The notes under the pieces were generated by a model. It was given only the letters and a program-made list of their open reading frames with translations. It was not told where the DNA came from and did no database searches. A stretch of 44,801 nt of DNA, taken from assembly GCF_902499045.1 (NCBI RefSeq), contig NZ_CABVPL010000061.1, positions 1-44,801 of the forward strand, read 5' to 3'. Every line of letters starts with the position of its first letter. The first letter of the stretch is position 1. Position numbers and translations under genes: made by a program. This stretch comes from Burkholderia latens (GTDB lineage Bacteria; Pseudomonadota; Gammaproteobacteria; Burkholderiales; Burkholderiaceae). Positions 25,279-33,814 of this stretch are shown here, piece by piece.

Positions 25279-25411
25279 GCGTGTTCGGTGACTCGTAACG
25301 GCGGAAAACGGGCGGCGTGCGTCGATCTTGCCTGAACGCGCGCGCCGCGTCGAATCGGGCATTCGGCGCAGCGGCCGCCGACGTCGAGCGGCGGCCGGCG
25401 CACGCCGGGCG

Positions 25412-26992
25412 TCAGGCGCCCGGCGTCGGGTTGACAGGGGCCGCGACGTAGGCCGGATAGCCGGCGCCGGCCTGTTCGGTGGTGCCGGGCGTCGCATTGC
25501 GCTCGATCCACGGCGCGATTTCCATGTCCTCGTAACGCACCAGCCGGCATTTGCGCACCAGCGCGTAGCCGAGCCAGATCGCGACGAAGAACGGCAGGCC
25601 GATGTAGGTCGCGGCGATGCCGGCCCAGTCGATCTTGTCCGCGAGGAACGCCTGGTAGTCCTGGCCGAGCGCGACGATCGCGCACAGCGCAAACGCGAAC
25701 AGCGGGCCGAACGGGAACCACTTCGCACGGTACGGCAACTGGTCGAGCCGGTAGCCTTGCTTCAGGAAGCCCTTGCGGAACCGGTAGTGGCTGATCGCGA
25801 TGCCCAGCCACGTGATGAAGCCGGCCATCCCCGATGTGTTCAGCAGCCACAGGTACACCGTCTTGTCGCCGTACAGCGACGTGAGGAAGCACAGCGCGCC
25901 GACGGCGGTCGTCGCATACAGCGCGTTGCGCGGCACGCCGCCCGGCGACAGCTTCGCGAACAGTTTGGGCGCGCGGCCTTCGACGGCGAGGTTGTAGAGC
26001 ATCCGCGTCGACGCGTACATGCCCGAATTGCCCGCCGACAGCACGGCCGTCAGGATCACCGCGTTCATCACGCCGGCCGCGAACGCGAGGCCCGCATGGC
26101 GGAACACGAGCGTGAACGGGCTCACGCCGATATCGGTCACGTCGCTCTTCAGCAGGCTCGGGTCGGTGTACGGAATCAGCACGCCGATCACGAAGATCGC
26201 GAGCACGTAGAACAGCAGGATCCGCCAGAAGATCTGGCTCACCGCGCGCGGGATCGTCGTGCGCGGATTTTCCGATTCGCCGGCTGCGACGCCGATCATT
26301 TCGGTGCCCTGGAACGAGAAGCCCGCGATCATCGCGACGCCGAGCATGGTCGCCCAGCCGCCCGCGAACGGCGCGTCGCCGATCGTGAAGTTGCCCCAGC
26401 CCGCGCTCGGGCCGCCCTGCATGATCCCGAAGATCATCAGCAGGCCGACGCCGACGAACGCGAGCACCGTCAGCACCTTGATCAGCGCGAACCAGTATTC
26501 GGCTTCGCCGAACCCGCGCACCGACAGCGCGTTGAGCGCGAAGATCAGCACGAGGAAGATCGCGCTCCACCAGACGCCCGGCACGTGCGGAAACCAGTAG
26601 TGCATCACGAGCTGCGCGGCGACGAGTTCGACCGCGAGCGTCACGGCCCAGCTGTACCAGTAGTTCCAGCCGAGCGCGAAGCCGAAGCCTTCGTCGACGA
26701 ACTTTGCGCCGTAGGTCGCGAACGAGCCCGACACCGGCATGAACGCGGCCATTTCGCCGAGGCTCGTCATCAGGAAGTACACCATCAGGCCGATCAGCAT
26801 GTACGCAAGCATCGCGCCGCCGGGGCCGGCCTGCGAGATCGACGCGCCGGACGCGACGAACAGGCCCGTGCCGATCGAGCCGCCGATCGCGATCATCCGC
26901 AGATGGCGCGCCTGCAGGCTGCGGTGGAGGGACGGCTTCGCGGGCGGCGGGCCGGACGGACGGGGCGAGTCGGGGCGGGCATCTGAATGCAT
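25412..26992 (-). CDS. lysP: LysP-like lysine permease (APC family)
   Basis: The 526-residue inner-membrane amino-acid:proton symporter has 12 helices. Its core follows the enteric lysine permease LysP very closely as I know it: LQARHLRMIAIGGSIGTGLF, GWNYWYSWAVTLAVELVAAQ, GFSFQGTEMIGVAAGESENP, LIPYTDPSLL, and SAGNSGMYASTRMLYNLAVEG. The N-terminus has a longer Pro-rich tail (about 24 residues) and the C-terminus an extra 30-residue extension compared with LysP. It lies 133 bp upstream of the FAD oxidoreductase gene on the same strand, probably in one operon, and is divergent from the ALDH7 gene. Lysine is the expected substrate. Confidence 0.88.
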   Translation of the reverse strand: MHSDARPDSPRPSGPPPAKPSLHRSLQARHLRMIAIGGSIGTGLFVASGASISQAGPGGAMLAYMLIGLMVYFLMTSLGEMAAFMPVSGSFATYGAKFVDEGFGFALGWNYWYSWAVTLAVELVAAQLVMHYWFPHVPGVWWSAIFLVLIFALNALSVRGFGEAEYWFALIKVLTVLAFVGVGLLMIFGIMQGGPSAGWGNFTIGDAPFAGGWATMLGVAMIAGFSFQGTEMIGVAAGESENPRTTIPRAVSQIFWRILLFYVLAIFVIGVLIPYTDPSLLKSDVTDIGVSPFTLVFRHAGLAFAAGVMNAVILTAVLSAGNSGMYASTRMLYNLAVEGRAPKLFAKLSPGGVPRNALYATTAVGALCFLTSLYGDKTVYLWLLNTSGMAGFITWLGIAISHYRFRKGFLKQGYRLDQLPYRAKWFPFGPLFAFALCAIVALGQDYQAFLADKIDWAGIAATYIGLPFFVAIWLGYALVRKCRLVRYEDMEIAPWIERNATPGTTEQAGAGYPAYVAAPVNPTPGA

Positions 26993-27211
26993 GGCGGGTG
27001 CTGGGCGCTGTCTCCGGGATTGTTTTTTGGCTGCGAAGGGTGACGCATCGCCGGCCGCCGGCCGCGCAGCGGCGCGGGGCTGGATCCGGCTCGCGCCTGC
27101 TCTGGCCGGGCCGCGACGCGCGTCGCCTTCGCCTGTCGTCCGGCCGCCGTTCGGCGGCCGTCGGCGCGCCGGGTGCGGTGCACCTCGACGCCGCCCCGAT
27201 TGTGTGTGTGC

Positions 27212-27288
27212 GCCGCACGTGCGGCAAACGATATTTCCGCACAGGGTGATGCAACTTTGTCATCAACTGACGGCGCCGCACATGCGGC
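27212..27288. promoter_or_regulatory. Pair of near-identical 14-bp palindromes in the lysP/ALDH divergent gap
   Basis: GCCGCACGTGCGGC at 27212-27225 and GCCGCACATGCGGC at 27275-27288 differ by one central base and share GCCGCA-NN-TGCGGC. Their spacing of 63 bp is six turns of B-DNA at 10.5 bp per turn. They lie between divergent lysP and the ALDH7 gene. The arrangement suggests an operator pair bound cooperatively, perhaps with looping. The protein that binds is unknown; the nearby TetR is one candidate. Confidence 0.55.
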
Positions 27289-27367
27289 CGGGCCACCCGG
27301 CTGCGGGCTTGAGACGCGTCATATGGCGATGCCGAAACAGGCGTGTTTGTCCTGCCCGGTTGTTGCG

Positions 27368-27395
27368 TTTTCGGAATGAAGTCGTGAGTTAATAT
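27368..27395 (+). promoter_or_regulatory. Possible sigma-70 promoter for the ALDH7 gene
   Basis: An AT-rich island in otherwise GC-rich sequence contains TTTTCG and, after 16 bp, TAATAT at 27390-27395. It would give a leader of roughly 225 bases before the ALDH7 start. The match to consensus is moderate. Confidence 0.3.
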
Positions 27396-27628
27396 CAATA
27401 GCGGCCGGGCTTGTGGCCACCGACAATGTGTCTCATGGATCGTCCCTCGCGAGGCTGGGGCGCGCCGTCCGGCCGGGGTTCCGGCGGGACGCCGCGCGAT
27501 GCGCCGTGCGGCGCACCAGGCCTGCCGCGCGGTGTATCCGCTTGCACAGGGCGCGCGAACGCGCTCCAATCGAATCACGCGGGCGGCGCTGCCGCCGCAC
27601 CGATCAATCTGTCCCTGAAGAGGAAGTG

Positions 27629-29140
27629 ATGCAATTCAACGACATTCTTGCTGCGCTCGACATCGATCTCGCCCAGTGGAAAGGCAATGCGCTGACCGCG
27701 CGTTCGCCGCTCGACGGCGCGACGCTCGCGACGCTGGCGGTCGATTCGCCCGCGGACGCCGAGCGCAAGATCGACGCCGCACACGAAGCGTTCCTCAAGT
27801 GGCGCACGGTGCCGGCGCCGGTGCGCGGCGAACTCGTGCGCGTGTTCGGCAACGTGCTGCGCGAGCACAAGGCCGAGCTCGGCCGCCTCGTCACGCTCGA
27901 AGCCGGCAAGATCACGTCGGAGGGCCTCGGCGAAGTGCAGGAAATGATCGACATCTGCGATTTCGCGGTCGGCCTGTCGCGTCAGCTGTACGGCCTGACG
28001 ATCGCGTCCGAGCGCCCGGGCCACCGGATGATGGAGACGTGGCACCCGATTGGCGTGTGCGGCGTGATCTCGGCGTTCAATTTCCCGGTCGCGGTGTGGG
28101 CGTGGAACGCGGCGCTCGCGTTCGTGTGCGGCGATCCGGTCGTGTGGAAGCCGTCGGAAAAGACGCCGCTCACCGCGATCGCATGCCACCAGTTGCTCGC
28201 CAAGGCGTTGCGCGAATTCGACAACACGCATCCGGGCGTCGCGCCGGAAGGCCTGCATCAGCTGGTGCTCGGCATGCGCGACGTCGGCGAGGTGCTGACG
28301 TCGTCGAAGAAGGTGCCGGTCGTCAGCGCGACGGGCAGCGTGCGGATGGGCCAGGAAGTCGCGAAGGTGCTGAGCCAGCGTCTCGCGCGCGGCATCCTCG
28401 AGCTCGGCGGCAACAACGGGATGATCGTCGCGCCGAGCGCCGACCTCGATCTCGTCGTGCGCGCCGTCACGTTCGCGGCGGTCGGCACGGCCGGCCAGCG
28501 CTGCACGACGCTGCGCCGCCTCATCGTGCATCGCAGCATCGTCGATCAGCTGCTGCCGCGCATCGAGAAGGCCTATGCGTCGGTGAAGGTCGGCAGCCCG
28601 CTCGAGGAAGGCACGCTCGTCGGCCCGCTGGTCGATCGCGCGTCGTTCGACGCGATGCAGAAGGCGCTGGCCGATGCGCGCGAGCAGGGCGGCGAAGTGA
28701 AGGGCGGCGAGCGCGTCGACGTCGGTCACGCGGACGCGTACTACGTGCGTCCGGCCATCGTGCGGATGCCGAAGCAGTCGGCGGTGGTCGAGCGCGAGAC
28801 GTTCGCGCCGATCCTGTACGTGATGGTCTACGACAACTTCGACGATGCGATCGAGGTGCACAACGCGGTGCCGCAAGGCCTGTCGTCGGCGATCTTCACG
28901 AACGACATGCGCGAGGCCGAGCAATTCATGTCGGCGGCGGGTAGCGACTGCGGGATCGTCAACGTGAACATCGGCACGAGCGGCGCGGAAATCGGCGGCG
29001 CGTTCGGCGGCGAGAAGGAAACGGGCGGCGGTCGCGAGTCGGGTTCGGATGCGTGGAAGGCGTATATGCGCCGTGCGACGAATACGATCAACTACAGCCG
29101 GCAGCTGCCGCTGGCGCAGGGGGTGAAGTTCGACGTGTAA
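27629..29140 (+). CDS. amaB: ALDH7-type aldehyde dehydrogenase (aminoadipate-semialdehyde dehydrogenase, AmaB-like)
   Basis: The 503-residue NAD(P)-dependent enzyme has the catalytic Cys292 in GQRCTTLRR, Glu258 in LELGGNNG, and Asn151 in ISAFNFPVAVWAWN. The latter two segments, and the closing GGAFGGEKETGGGRESGSDAWK (residues about 449 on, split here only by wording), identify the antiquitin/ALDH7 group, which oxidises 2-aminoadipate 6-semialdehyde (in equilibrium with piperideine-6-carboxylate) to 2-aminoadipate in lysine breakdown. An AAGAGGAA ribosome site precedes the ATG. It is divergent from lysP and amaA-like genes, completing a lysine/pipecolate module. A strong terminator follows. 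Confidence 0.87.
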   Translation: MQFNDILAALDIDLAQWKGNALTARSPLDGATLATLAVDSPADAERKIDAAHEAFLKWRTVPAPVRGELVRVFGNVLREHKAELGRLVTLEAGKITSEGLGEVQEMIDICDFAVGLSRQLYGLTIASERPGHRMMETWHPIGVCGVISAFNFPVAVWAWNAALAFVCGDPVVWKPSEKTPLTAIACHQLLAKALREFDNTHPGVAPEGLHQLVLGMRDVGEVLTSSKKVPVVSATGSVRMGQEVAKVLSQRLARGILELGGNNGMIVAPSADLDLVVRAVTFAAVGTAGQRCTTLRRLIVHRSIVDQLLPRIEKAYASVKVGSPLEEGTLVGPLVDRASFDAMQKALADAREQGGEVKGGERVDVGHADAYYVRPAIVRMPKQSAVVERETFAPILYVMVYDNFDDAIEVHNAVPQGLSSAIFTNDMREAEQFMSAAGSDCGIVNVNIGTSGAEIGGAFGGEKETGGGRESGSDAWKAYMRRATNTINYSRQLPLAQGVKFDV

Positions 29141-29180
29141 TGGTGCGCGCGCCCTGCGGGCGCTTGACAGTCGAATGAAC

Positions 29181-29220
29181 AGGGCCGGTTGCCGCGGAAG
29201 CGGTGACCGGCCCTTGTCGT
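29181..29220 (+). terminator. Terminator after the ALDH7 gene
   Basis: AGGGCCGGT (29181-29189) pairs with ACCGGCCCT (29206-29214), enclosing a smaller CCGC/GCGG stem with a GGAA tetraloop; a T-rich TTGTCGTTTT follows. It sits between the ALDH7 stop and the convergent channel gene, so it can serve the former and possibly both. Confidence 0.82.
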
Positions 29221-29283
29221 TTTCGGCAATGAGCGGTGGCGCGACGCGACGCTGGATAGCAAGCGCGCCCGCTGATCACGCGC

Positions 29284-31746
29284 TCACGATTCGTGCCGCG
29301 CTGCGCCGTCGCCCGCCGGCATGTTCTGCACGACCAGCACCTGCGGCGTCGACAGCGTGATCTTCGCCGCGCGCAACTGCTTCAGGATCTCGAACAGCAG
29401 ATCGCTCTTCGTCGAGCTTGCAATCCGCGGGCTCGACACGTAGCCGGTCACGCTGAGCGTGATCCCGTCCGGCGCAAGCTGGCTGAACGTGACCGACGGC
29501 GCCGGCTTGTCGAGAATCGCCGGATGTTCGCGGTACGCGTCGAGCAGCAGGTCGCGCACCTGCTCGGGGTCGGTATTCAGCGGGAACGTCAGCATCAGCG
29601 TCGCGACGCCCTGCGTGCTGTTGCCCATCGTCACGTTGCGCACGTTCTGCGAGATCAGCTGCGAGTTCGGCACGATCACGGTCGAGCGGTCGCTGAGCTG
29701 GATCTCGGTCGCGCGCACATTGATCCGGCGGATGTCGCCTTCGACGCCCGCGATGCTGACCATGTCGCCGACCTTCACCGGCCGCTCGGTCAGCAGGATC
29801 AGCCCCGACACGAAGTTCTTCACGATCTCCTGCAGGCCGAAACCGATACCGACCGACAGCGCGCTGACGATCCACGCGAGGTTGCTCCACTTGACGCCGA
29901 GCAACCCCAGCGTCATCAGCACGAGCAGCACGTAGCCGACGTTGGTGAACAGCGTGATCAGCGACACGCGCATGCCCGCGTCCATGCCGAGCGCCGGCAT
30001 GAACTCGCCGTCGAGCCAGCGGCGCACCGAGCGCAGCAGGTAGAAGCCGATCGCGAACCCGATCACCGCGTTCAGGATCCGGTCGGGCATGATGTTCAGG
30101 CTTTGCAGCCGCTGGCCGCCGATCATCGCGATCGCGCTGTCGAGCAGGTCGCTCGGCGTCGTGCCGAAACCGCCCGTCAGCAGCGCAATGGCCGCGACCA
30201 GCATCAGCAGGCTCGTGCCGAGGCCCGACACGACGGTGTGCGCCTGCTCGAGATGCCGATCGTCGAGCGCGAACAGGTGCTTGATCTGCTTGCCGGTCGA
30301 CAGGTTCGCGGAGAACAGGCTCTCGCTCGCGTCGCGCGTCAGCTGCGTCAGGATGTAGACGCTGCACAGCACGATTTCGAACCACACGAGCTCGTACGTG
30401 ATGAAGCGCGCAACCGTGATGTAGCCGATCAGCAGCGCGGCCAGCGACACGACGATCGCGAGCGTGACGCCGGCGTGGATCAGCCCCGCGAGCGTCGAAC
30501 GGTCCTCGGGCGCCTCGCCGGATGCGGCAAGCGCGCTGCGCACGCGATTCGCGCGCAGGATCGACGCGCCGACGGTCAGCGCGACGACGAGCGACACGAT
30601 GCCGCGGCCGAACAGCGTGACGGACAGGCTGGTGTCGACGATCCGGTTGATCGATTCGAGCGTGCCGGACATCAGCAGCAGCGCCGCGAGCACGCCGGGG
30701 AACGGCTTCATCGCGAGCGCGACGGGATCGGCGAGCGCGGGCAGCCGCCACGACGGATGCTTCGTGCAGAGCAGCGCGCGGCCGAGACCGGCGATCAGCG
30801 CGCACGTCACCGCGAGCTTCGCGAACTGGTCCCACAGGTCGGTCATCGACGGCGTGAGCTCGTAGTGGCGGGCCAGCGCGAGATACAGGATCTGGACGGC
30901 GACCGCGGTGGCCAGCAGCGTCGCGAGCGCGGTCGACAGCGCAAGCGCGCTGCGTCGCAGCCGGGTCGGCGGCAGGCGGTTCAGGCACACCCATGCGAGC
31001 CCGCGTTCGACGATGCGGCGGCCGCCGAGCCACGCGGCGAGCGCGGCGATCAGCAGCAGCGTGGTGATCGCGCGCTGGCCGGGCGTCCACGACGAGCGCA
31101 GCATGTCGCGCAGTTCGTCGTTGAAGTCGTCGAGCCGCTGGACGTCGTCCGGCGACAGATGGAACAGCGGCAGCCAGAACTGCGCGCCGAAGATGCTGCC
31201 CGAACGGAATGCGAGCTGGTTCCTGAGCAGGCTGCGGTGCAATTTCGCGAACTGGTCGTTCAGGTTCGCGAGGTTCGCCTTCTGGTCGACGGCCTGCTTC
31301 AGCGCCGCGTCGATCTGCGCCTTGCGCGCGTTCAGCGCCGCCCGCTGCTGCGCGACCGCGGGCGTTTCCGGCGACGCGCCGGGCGCCGGCGGCGGCCCGA
31401 GCACGTCGAGCTGCGCCTGCACCTGCGTGCGCTGCGGCACGAGCTGGCTCTGCAGCTTGTCGACGTCGGCGCTCAGTTCCTGCGTCGCGTCGCCGAGTTC
31501 GTCGAGCTCCTTGCTGTTGGTCGCGGTCGACGTCTGCTGCTTGATGCGGTCCTGTTGCACCTGCATCTGCTTGAGCTGCGCGACCGCGTCGCTCAGCGAA
31601 ATGGTCGGCACCGGGACGCCGACGCCGCTCGCGCCCGGCGCGGACGCTGCCGAAGGGAACGCGGACGCGGTCGCGACCGCCGCGAACTGCAGCAGCGCGA
31701 ACAGCGCGATCCGGCGTGCGTACGTGGAGAGTCGTTGTATGGACAT
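29284..31746 (-). CDS. Large MscS-family mechanosensitive channel
   Basis: The 820-residue protein has a signal peptide (about residues 1-28, RRIALFALLQFAAVATASA), a periplasmic helical, coiled-coil-prone domain (about 45-230, rich in Gln, Leu and Lys), roughly ten membrane helices, and a C-terminal MscS pore and cytoplasmic domain (last 190 residues). The pore-helix segment IGFGLQEIVKNFVSGLILLTERPVKVGDMV is the MscS hallmark. Size and layout match the larger MscS relatives, which open on membrane tension to release solutes in hypo-osmotic shock. The start at 31746 places the signal peptide at the N-terminus; the ribosome site is weak. The gene stands alone and is convergent with the ALDH7 gene. 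Confidence 0.88.
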   Translation of the reverse strand: MSIQRLSTYARRIALFALLQFAAVATASAFPSAASAPGASGVGVPVPTISLSDAVAQLKQMQVQQDRIKQQTSTATNSKELDELGDATQELSADVDKLQSQLVPQRTQVQAQLDVLGPPPAPGASPETPAVAQQRAALNARKAQIDAALKQAVDQKANLANLNDQFAKLHRSLLRNQLAFRSGSIFGAQFWLPLFHLSPDDVQRLDDFNDELRDMLRSSWTPGQRAITTLLLIAALAAWLGGRRIVERGLAWVCLNRLPPTRLRRSALALSTALATLLATAVAVQILYLALARHYELTPSMTDLWDQFAKLAVTCALIAGLGRALLCTKHPSWRLPALADPVALAMKPFPGVLAALLLMSGTLESINRIVDTSLSVTLFGRGIVSLVVALTVGASILRANRVRSALAASGEAPEDRSTLAGLIHAGVTLAIVVSLAALLIGYITVARFITYELVWFEIVLCSVYILTQLTRDASESLFSANLSTGKQIKHLFALDDRHLEQAHTVVSGLGTSLLMLVAAIALLTGGFGTTPSDLLDSAIAMIGGQRLQSLNIMPDRILNAVIGFAIGFYLLRSVRRWLDGEFMPALGMDAGMRVSLITLFTNVGYVLLVLMTLGLLGVKWSNLAWIVSALSVGIGFGLQEIVKNFVSGLILLTERPVKVGDMVSIAGVEGDIRRINVRATEIQLSDRSTVIVPNSQLISQNVRNVTMGNSTQGVATLMLTFPLNTDPEQVRDLLLDAYREHPAILDKPAPSVTFSQLAPDGITLSVTGYVSSPRIASSTKSDLLFEILKQLRAAKITLSTPQVLVVQNMPAGDGAARHES

Positions 31747-32165
31747 GGAATGCTTACGTTTTGCCGACGATGCCGAATGCTGAAAGGCACCCGGAAGCCG
31801 GGAGTTGGCCCGGTAGCATGTTACCGGGGTGCGGCGCCGGCGGTCGTGCCGATCGGGGGGCGCGGGCGTTGCGCGCCGGATGGGCTTTCTGTGTGCCGCA
31901 AGGCCGCCGCGCGCCCATGGCGGCGGGGCCGAGCCGGTTCCGCGCACGGTCGTTGAGCCCGATTTCACGACGCCGGCATTCCTTGCGACACCGACAGACG
32001 GTTACGCAATTTACATATTGTCCAACGCGAAAACGCGGTGCCGGAACCGGTTCGCGACGCCACGCGGGTGGTGCGGCGTGCCGGTACAATGCAGCGAATC
32101 ATCCGACGGCGGGCCGCTCACCCGCCGCACAACGACACACGACACGATCAGGAGACACGACCAAG
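31747..32165. other. Divergent intergenic region between channel and MFS genes
   Basis: This 419-bp region has no supported gene. A CCCGGTA/TACCGGG inverted repeat lies near 31813-31832, an AT-rich patch with ATTTACATATTGT near 32010-32024, and a TACAAT near 32088 that could be the -10 element of the downstream transporter. The exact promoters cannot be settled from sequence. Confidence 0.45.
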
Positions 32166-33584
32166 ATGGTCTCAACGGACAGCCTTCCCGACACAGCCGC
32201 CTCGTCCTCTTCCATCGACCCCGGCTCGATTTCGGCGCGCCTCGACCGCCTGCCGCCGACCCGCAGCGTCTGGAAGCTCGTCGTGCTGCTGAGCCTCGGC
32301 TTCTTCTTCGAACTCTACGATCTGCTGTACAGCGGCTACATCGCGCCCGGCCTCGTGAAAGGCGGGATCCTGTCGGCGACGACGCACGGGCTGTTCGGCA
32401 CCACGGGCGTCGCGAGCTTCATCGCCGCGCTGTTCTCGGGCCTCTTCATCGGCACGATCGCATGCGGCTTTCTCGCGGACCGCTTCGGCCGCCGCGCGAT
32501 CTTCACGTGGTCGCTGCTGTGGTACACGGCCGCCAACGTCGTGATGGCGTTTCAGGACACGGCGGGCGGGCTGAACTTCTGGCGCTTCGTCGTCGGTCTC
32601 GGGCTCGGCGTCGAGATGGTCACGATCGGCACGTACATCTCCGAGCTCGTGCCGAAGCAGATTCGCGGCCGCGCGTTCGCGTGCGAGCAGGCGGTCGGCT
32701 TCGTCGCGGTGCCGGTGGTCGCGTTCCTCGCATATCTGCTCGTGCCGCACGCGCCGTTCGGCCTGGACGGCTGGCGCTGGGTCGTGCTGATCGGCGCGCA
32801 CGGCGCGCTGTTCGTGTGGTGGATTCGCCGCGAGCTGCCGGAAAGCCCGCGCTGGCTCGCGCAGCAGGGCCGCGTCGACGAAGCGGACCGCATCATGCGC
32901 GCGCTGGAGGCGAAGGTCGAAGCCGAATACGGCAAGCCGCTGCCGCCGCCCGCGCCGGCCGAACCGGTGCCGCCGCGCGGCAGCTTCCGCGACATGTGGG
33001 TGCCGCCGTATCGCAGCCGCACGATCATGATGACGATCTTCAACGTGTTCCAGACGGTCGGCTTCTACGGCTTCGCGAACTGGGTGCCGACATTGCTGAT
33101 CAAGCAGGGCATCACGATCACGTCGAGCCTGATGTATTCGAGCGTGATCGCGCTCGCGGCGCCGCTCGGCCCGCTGATCGGCCTCGTGATCGCCGACCGC
33201 TTCGAGCGCAAGTCGGTGATCGTCGCGATGGCGGCGGCGATCGTCGTCTGCGGGCTGTCGTTCAGCCAGACGACGATCGGCGCGTTCCTGATCGTGCTCG
33301 GCATCGGCCTCACGCTCGCGAGCAACATCATGTCGTACAGCTTCCATGCGTACCAGGCCGAACTGTTCCCGACGTCGATCCGCGCGCGCGCGGTGGGCTT
33401 CGTCTATTCGTGGAGCCGCTTCTCGGCGATCTTCTCGTCGTTCGTGATCGCGGCCGTGCTGAAAGGCTTCGGCACGTTGGGCGTGTTCGCGTTCATCGCC
33501 GGCGCGATGGTCGTCGTGATGGCAGCGATCGGGTTCATGGGGCCGCGCACGAAGGGCATCGCGCTCGAAACCATTTCGAAGTAG
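32166..33584 (+). CDS. MFS transporter (sugar/organic-anion porter type)
   Basis: The 472-residue inner-membrane protein has 12 helices. Motif A is GFLADRFGRRAIFTW after helix 2, and the central PESPRWLAQQGRVDEADRIM is the sugar-porter/organic-cation type motif after helix 6. The segment LGFFFELYDLLYSGYIAPGL with a charged pair in helix 1 resembles carriers of aromatic acids and other organic anions. The substrate is not determinable. A CAGGAG lies 11 bases before the ATG. No enzyme or regulator gene adjoins it, so its pathway is unclear. Confidence 0.87.
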   Translation: MVSTDSLPDTAASSSSIDPGSISARLDRLPPTRSVWKLVVLLSLGFFFELYDLLYSGYIAPGLVKGGILSATTHGLFGTTGVASFIAALFSGLFIGTIACGFLADRFGRRAIFTWSLLWYTAANVVMAFQDTAGGLNFWRFVVGLGLGVEMVTIGTYISELVPKQIRGRAFACEQAVGFVAVPVVAFLAYLLVPHAPFGLDGWRWVVLIGAHGALFVWWIRRELPESPRWLAQQGRVDEADRIMRALEAKVEAEYGKPLPPPAPAEPVPPRGSFRDMWVPPYRSRTIMMTIFNVFQTVGFYGFANWVPTLLIKQGITITSSLMYSSVIALAAPLGPLIGLVIADRFERKSVIVAMAAAIVVCGLSFSQTTIGAFLIVLGIGLTLASNIMSYSFHAYQAELFPTSIRARAVGFVYSWSRFSAIFSSFVIAAVLKGFGTLGVFAFIAGAMVVVMAAIGFMGPRTKGIALETISK

Positions 33585-33814
33585 GCGGCGGACGCTAGCG
33601 CGCTCGAATGTCGCGTGTGGCGCACGAGCGTGGCCGTCAATCGCGGACGCAGCAGCGTGCGATGCGGCGGCGTAACCGGCAACGAATTGAAACAAAGCGT
33701 GACCAAGCGCAAAACCCGCGCAAAACGGAGGGTTCGCCCCTGCGGACGCGTGTTCGCACGGGTAGAATGAAAGACCTGACGACTCATTAGCCGCCATCGG
33801 GCCGGACGCGTTGC

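Noticed and set aside
27141-27160. CGGCCGCCG/CGGCGGCCG hairpin as a terminator
   Set aside because: A perfect 9-bp inverted repeat with a 2-base centre, but it lies upstream of both divergent genes and has no T-run. It may be chance in GC-rich DNA.
26993-27628. Lysine riboswitch upstream of lysP or the ALDH7 gene
   Set aside because: No multi-helix junction or conserved lysine-element core could be seen. The notable elements are DNA palindromes.
29293-31956. 887-codon open frame antisense to the MscS-type channel gene
   Set aside because: It is Arg/Gln-rich shadow translation. The opposite strand has a signal peptide, helices and the MscS motif.
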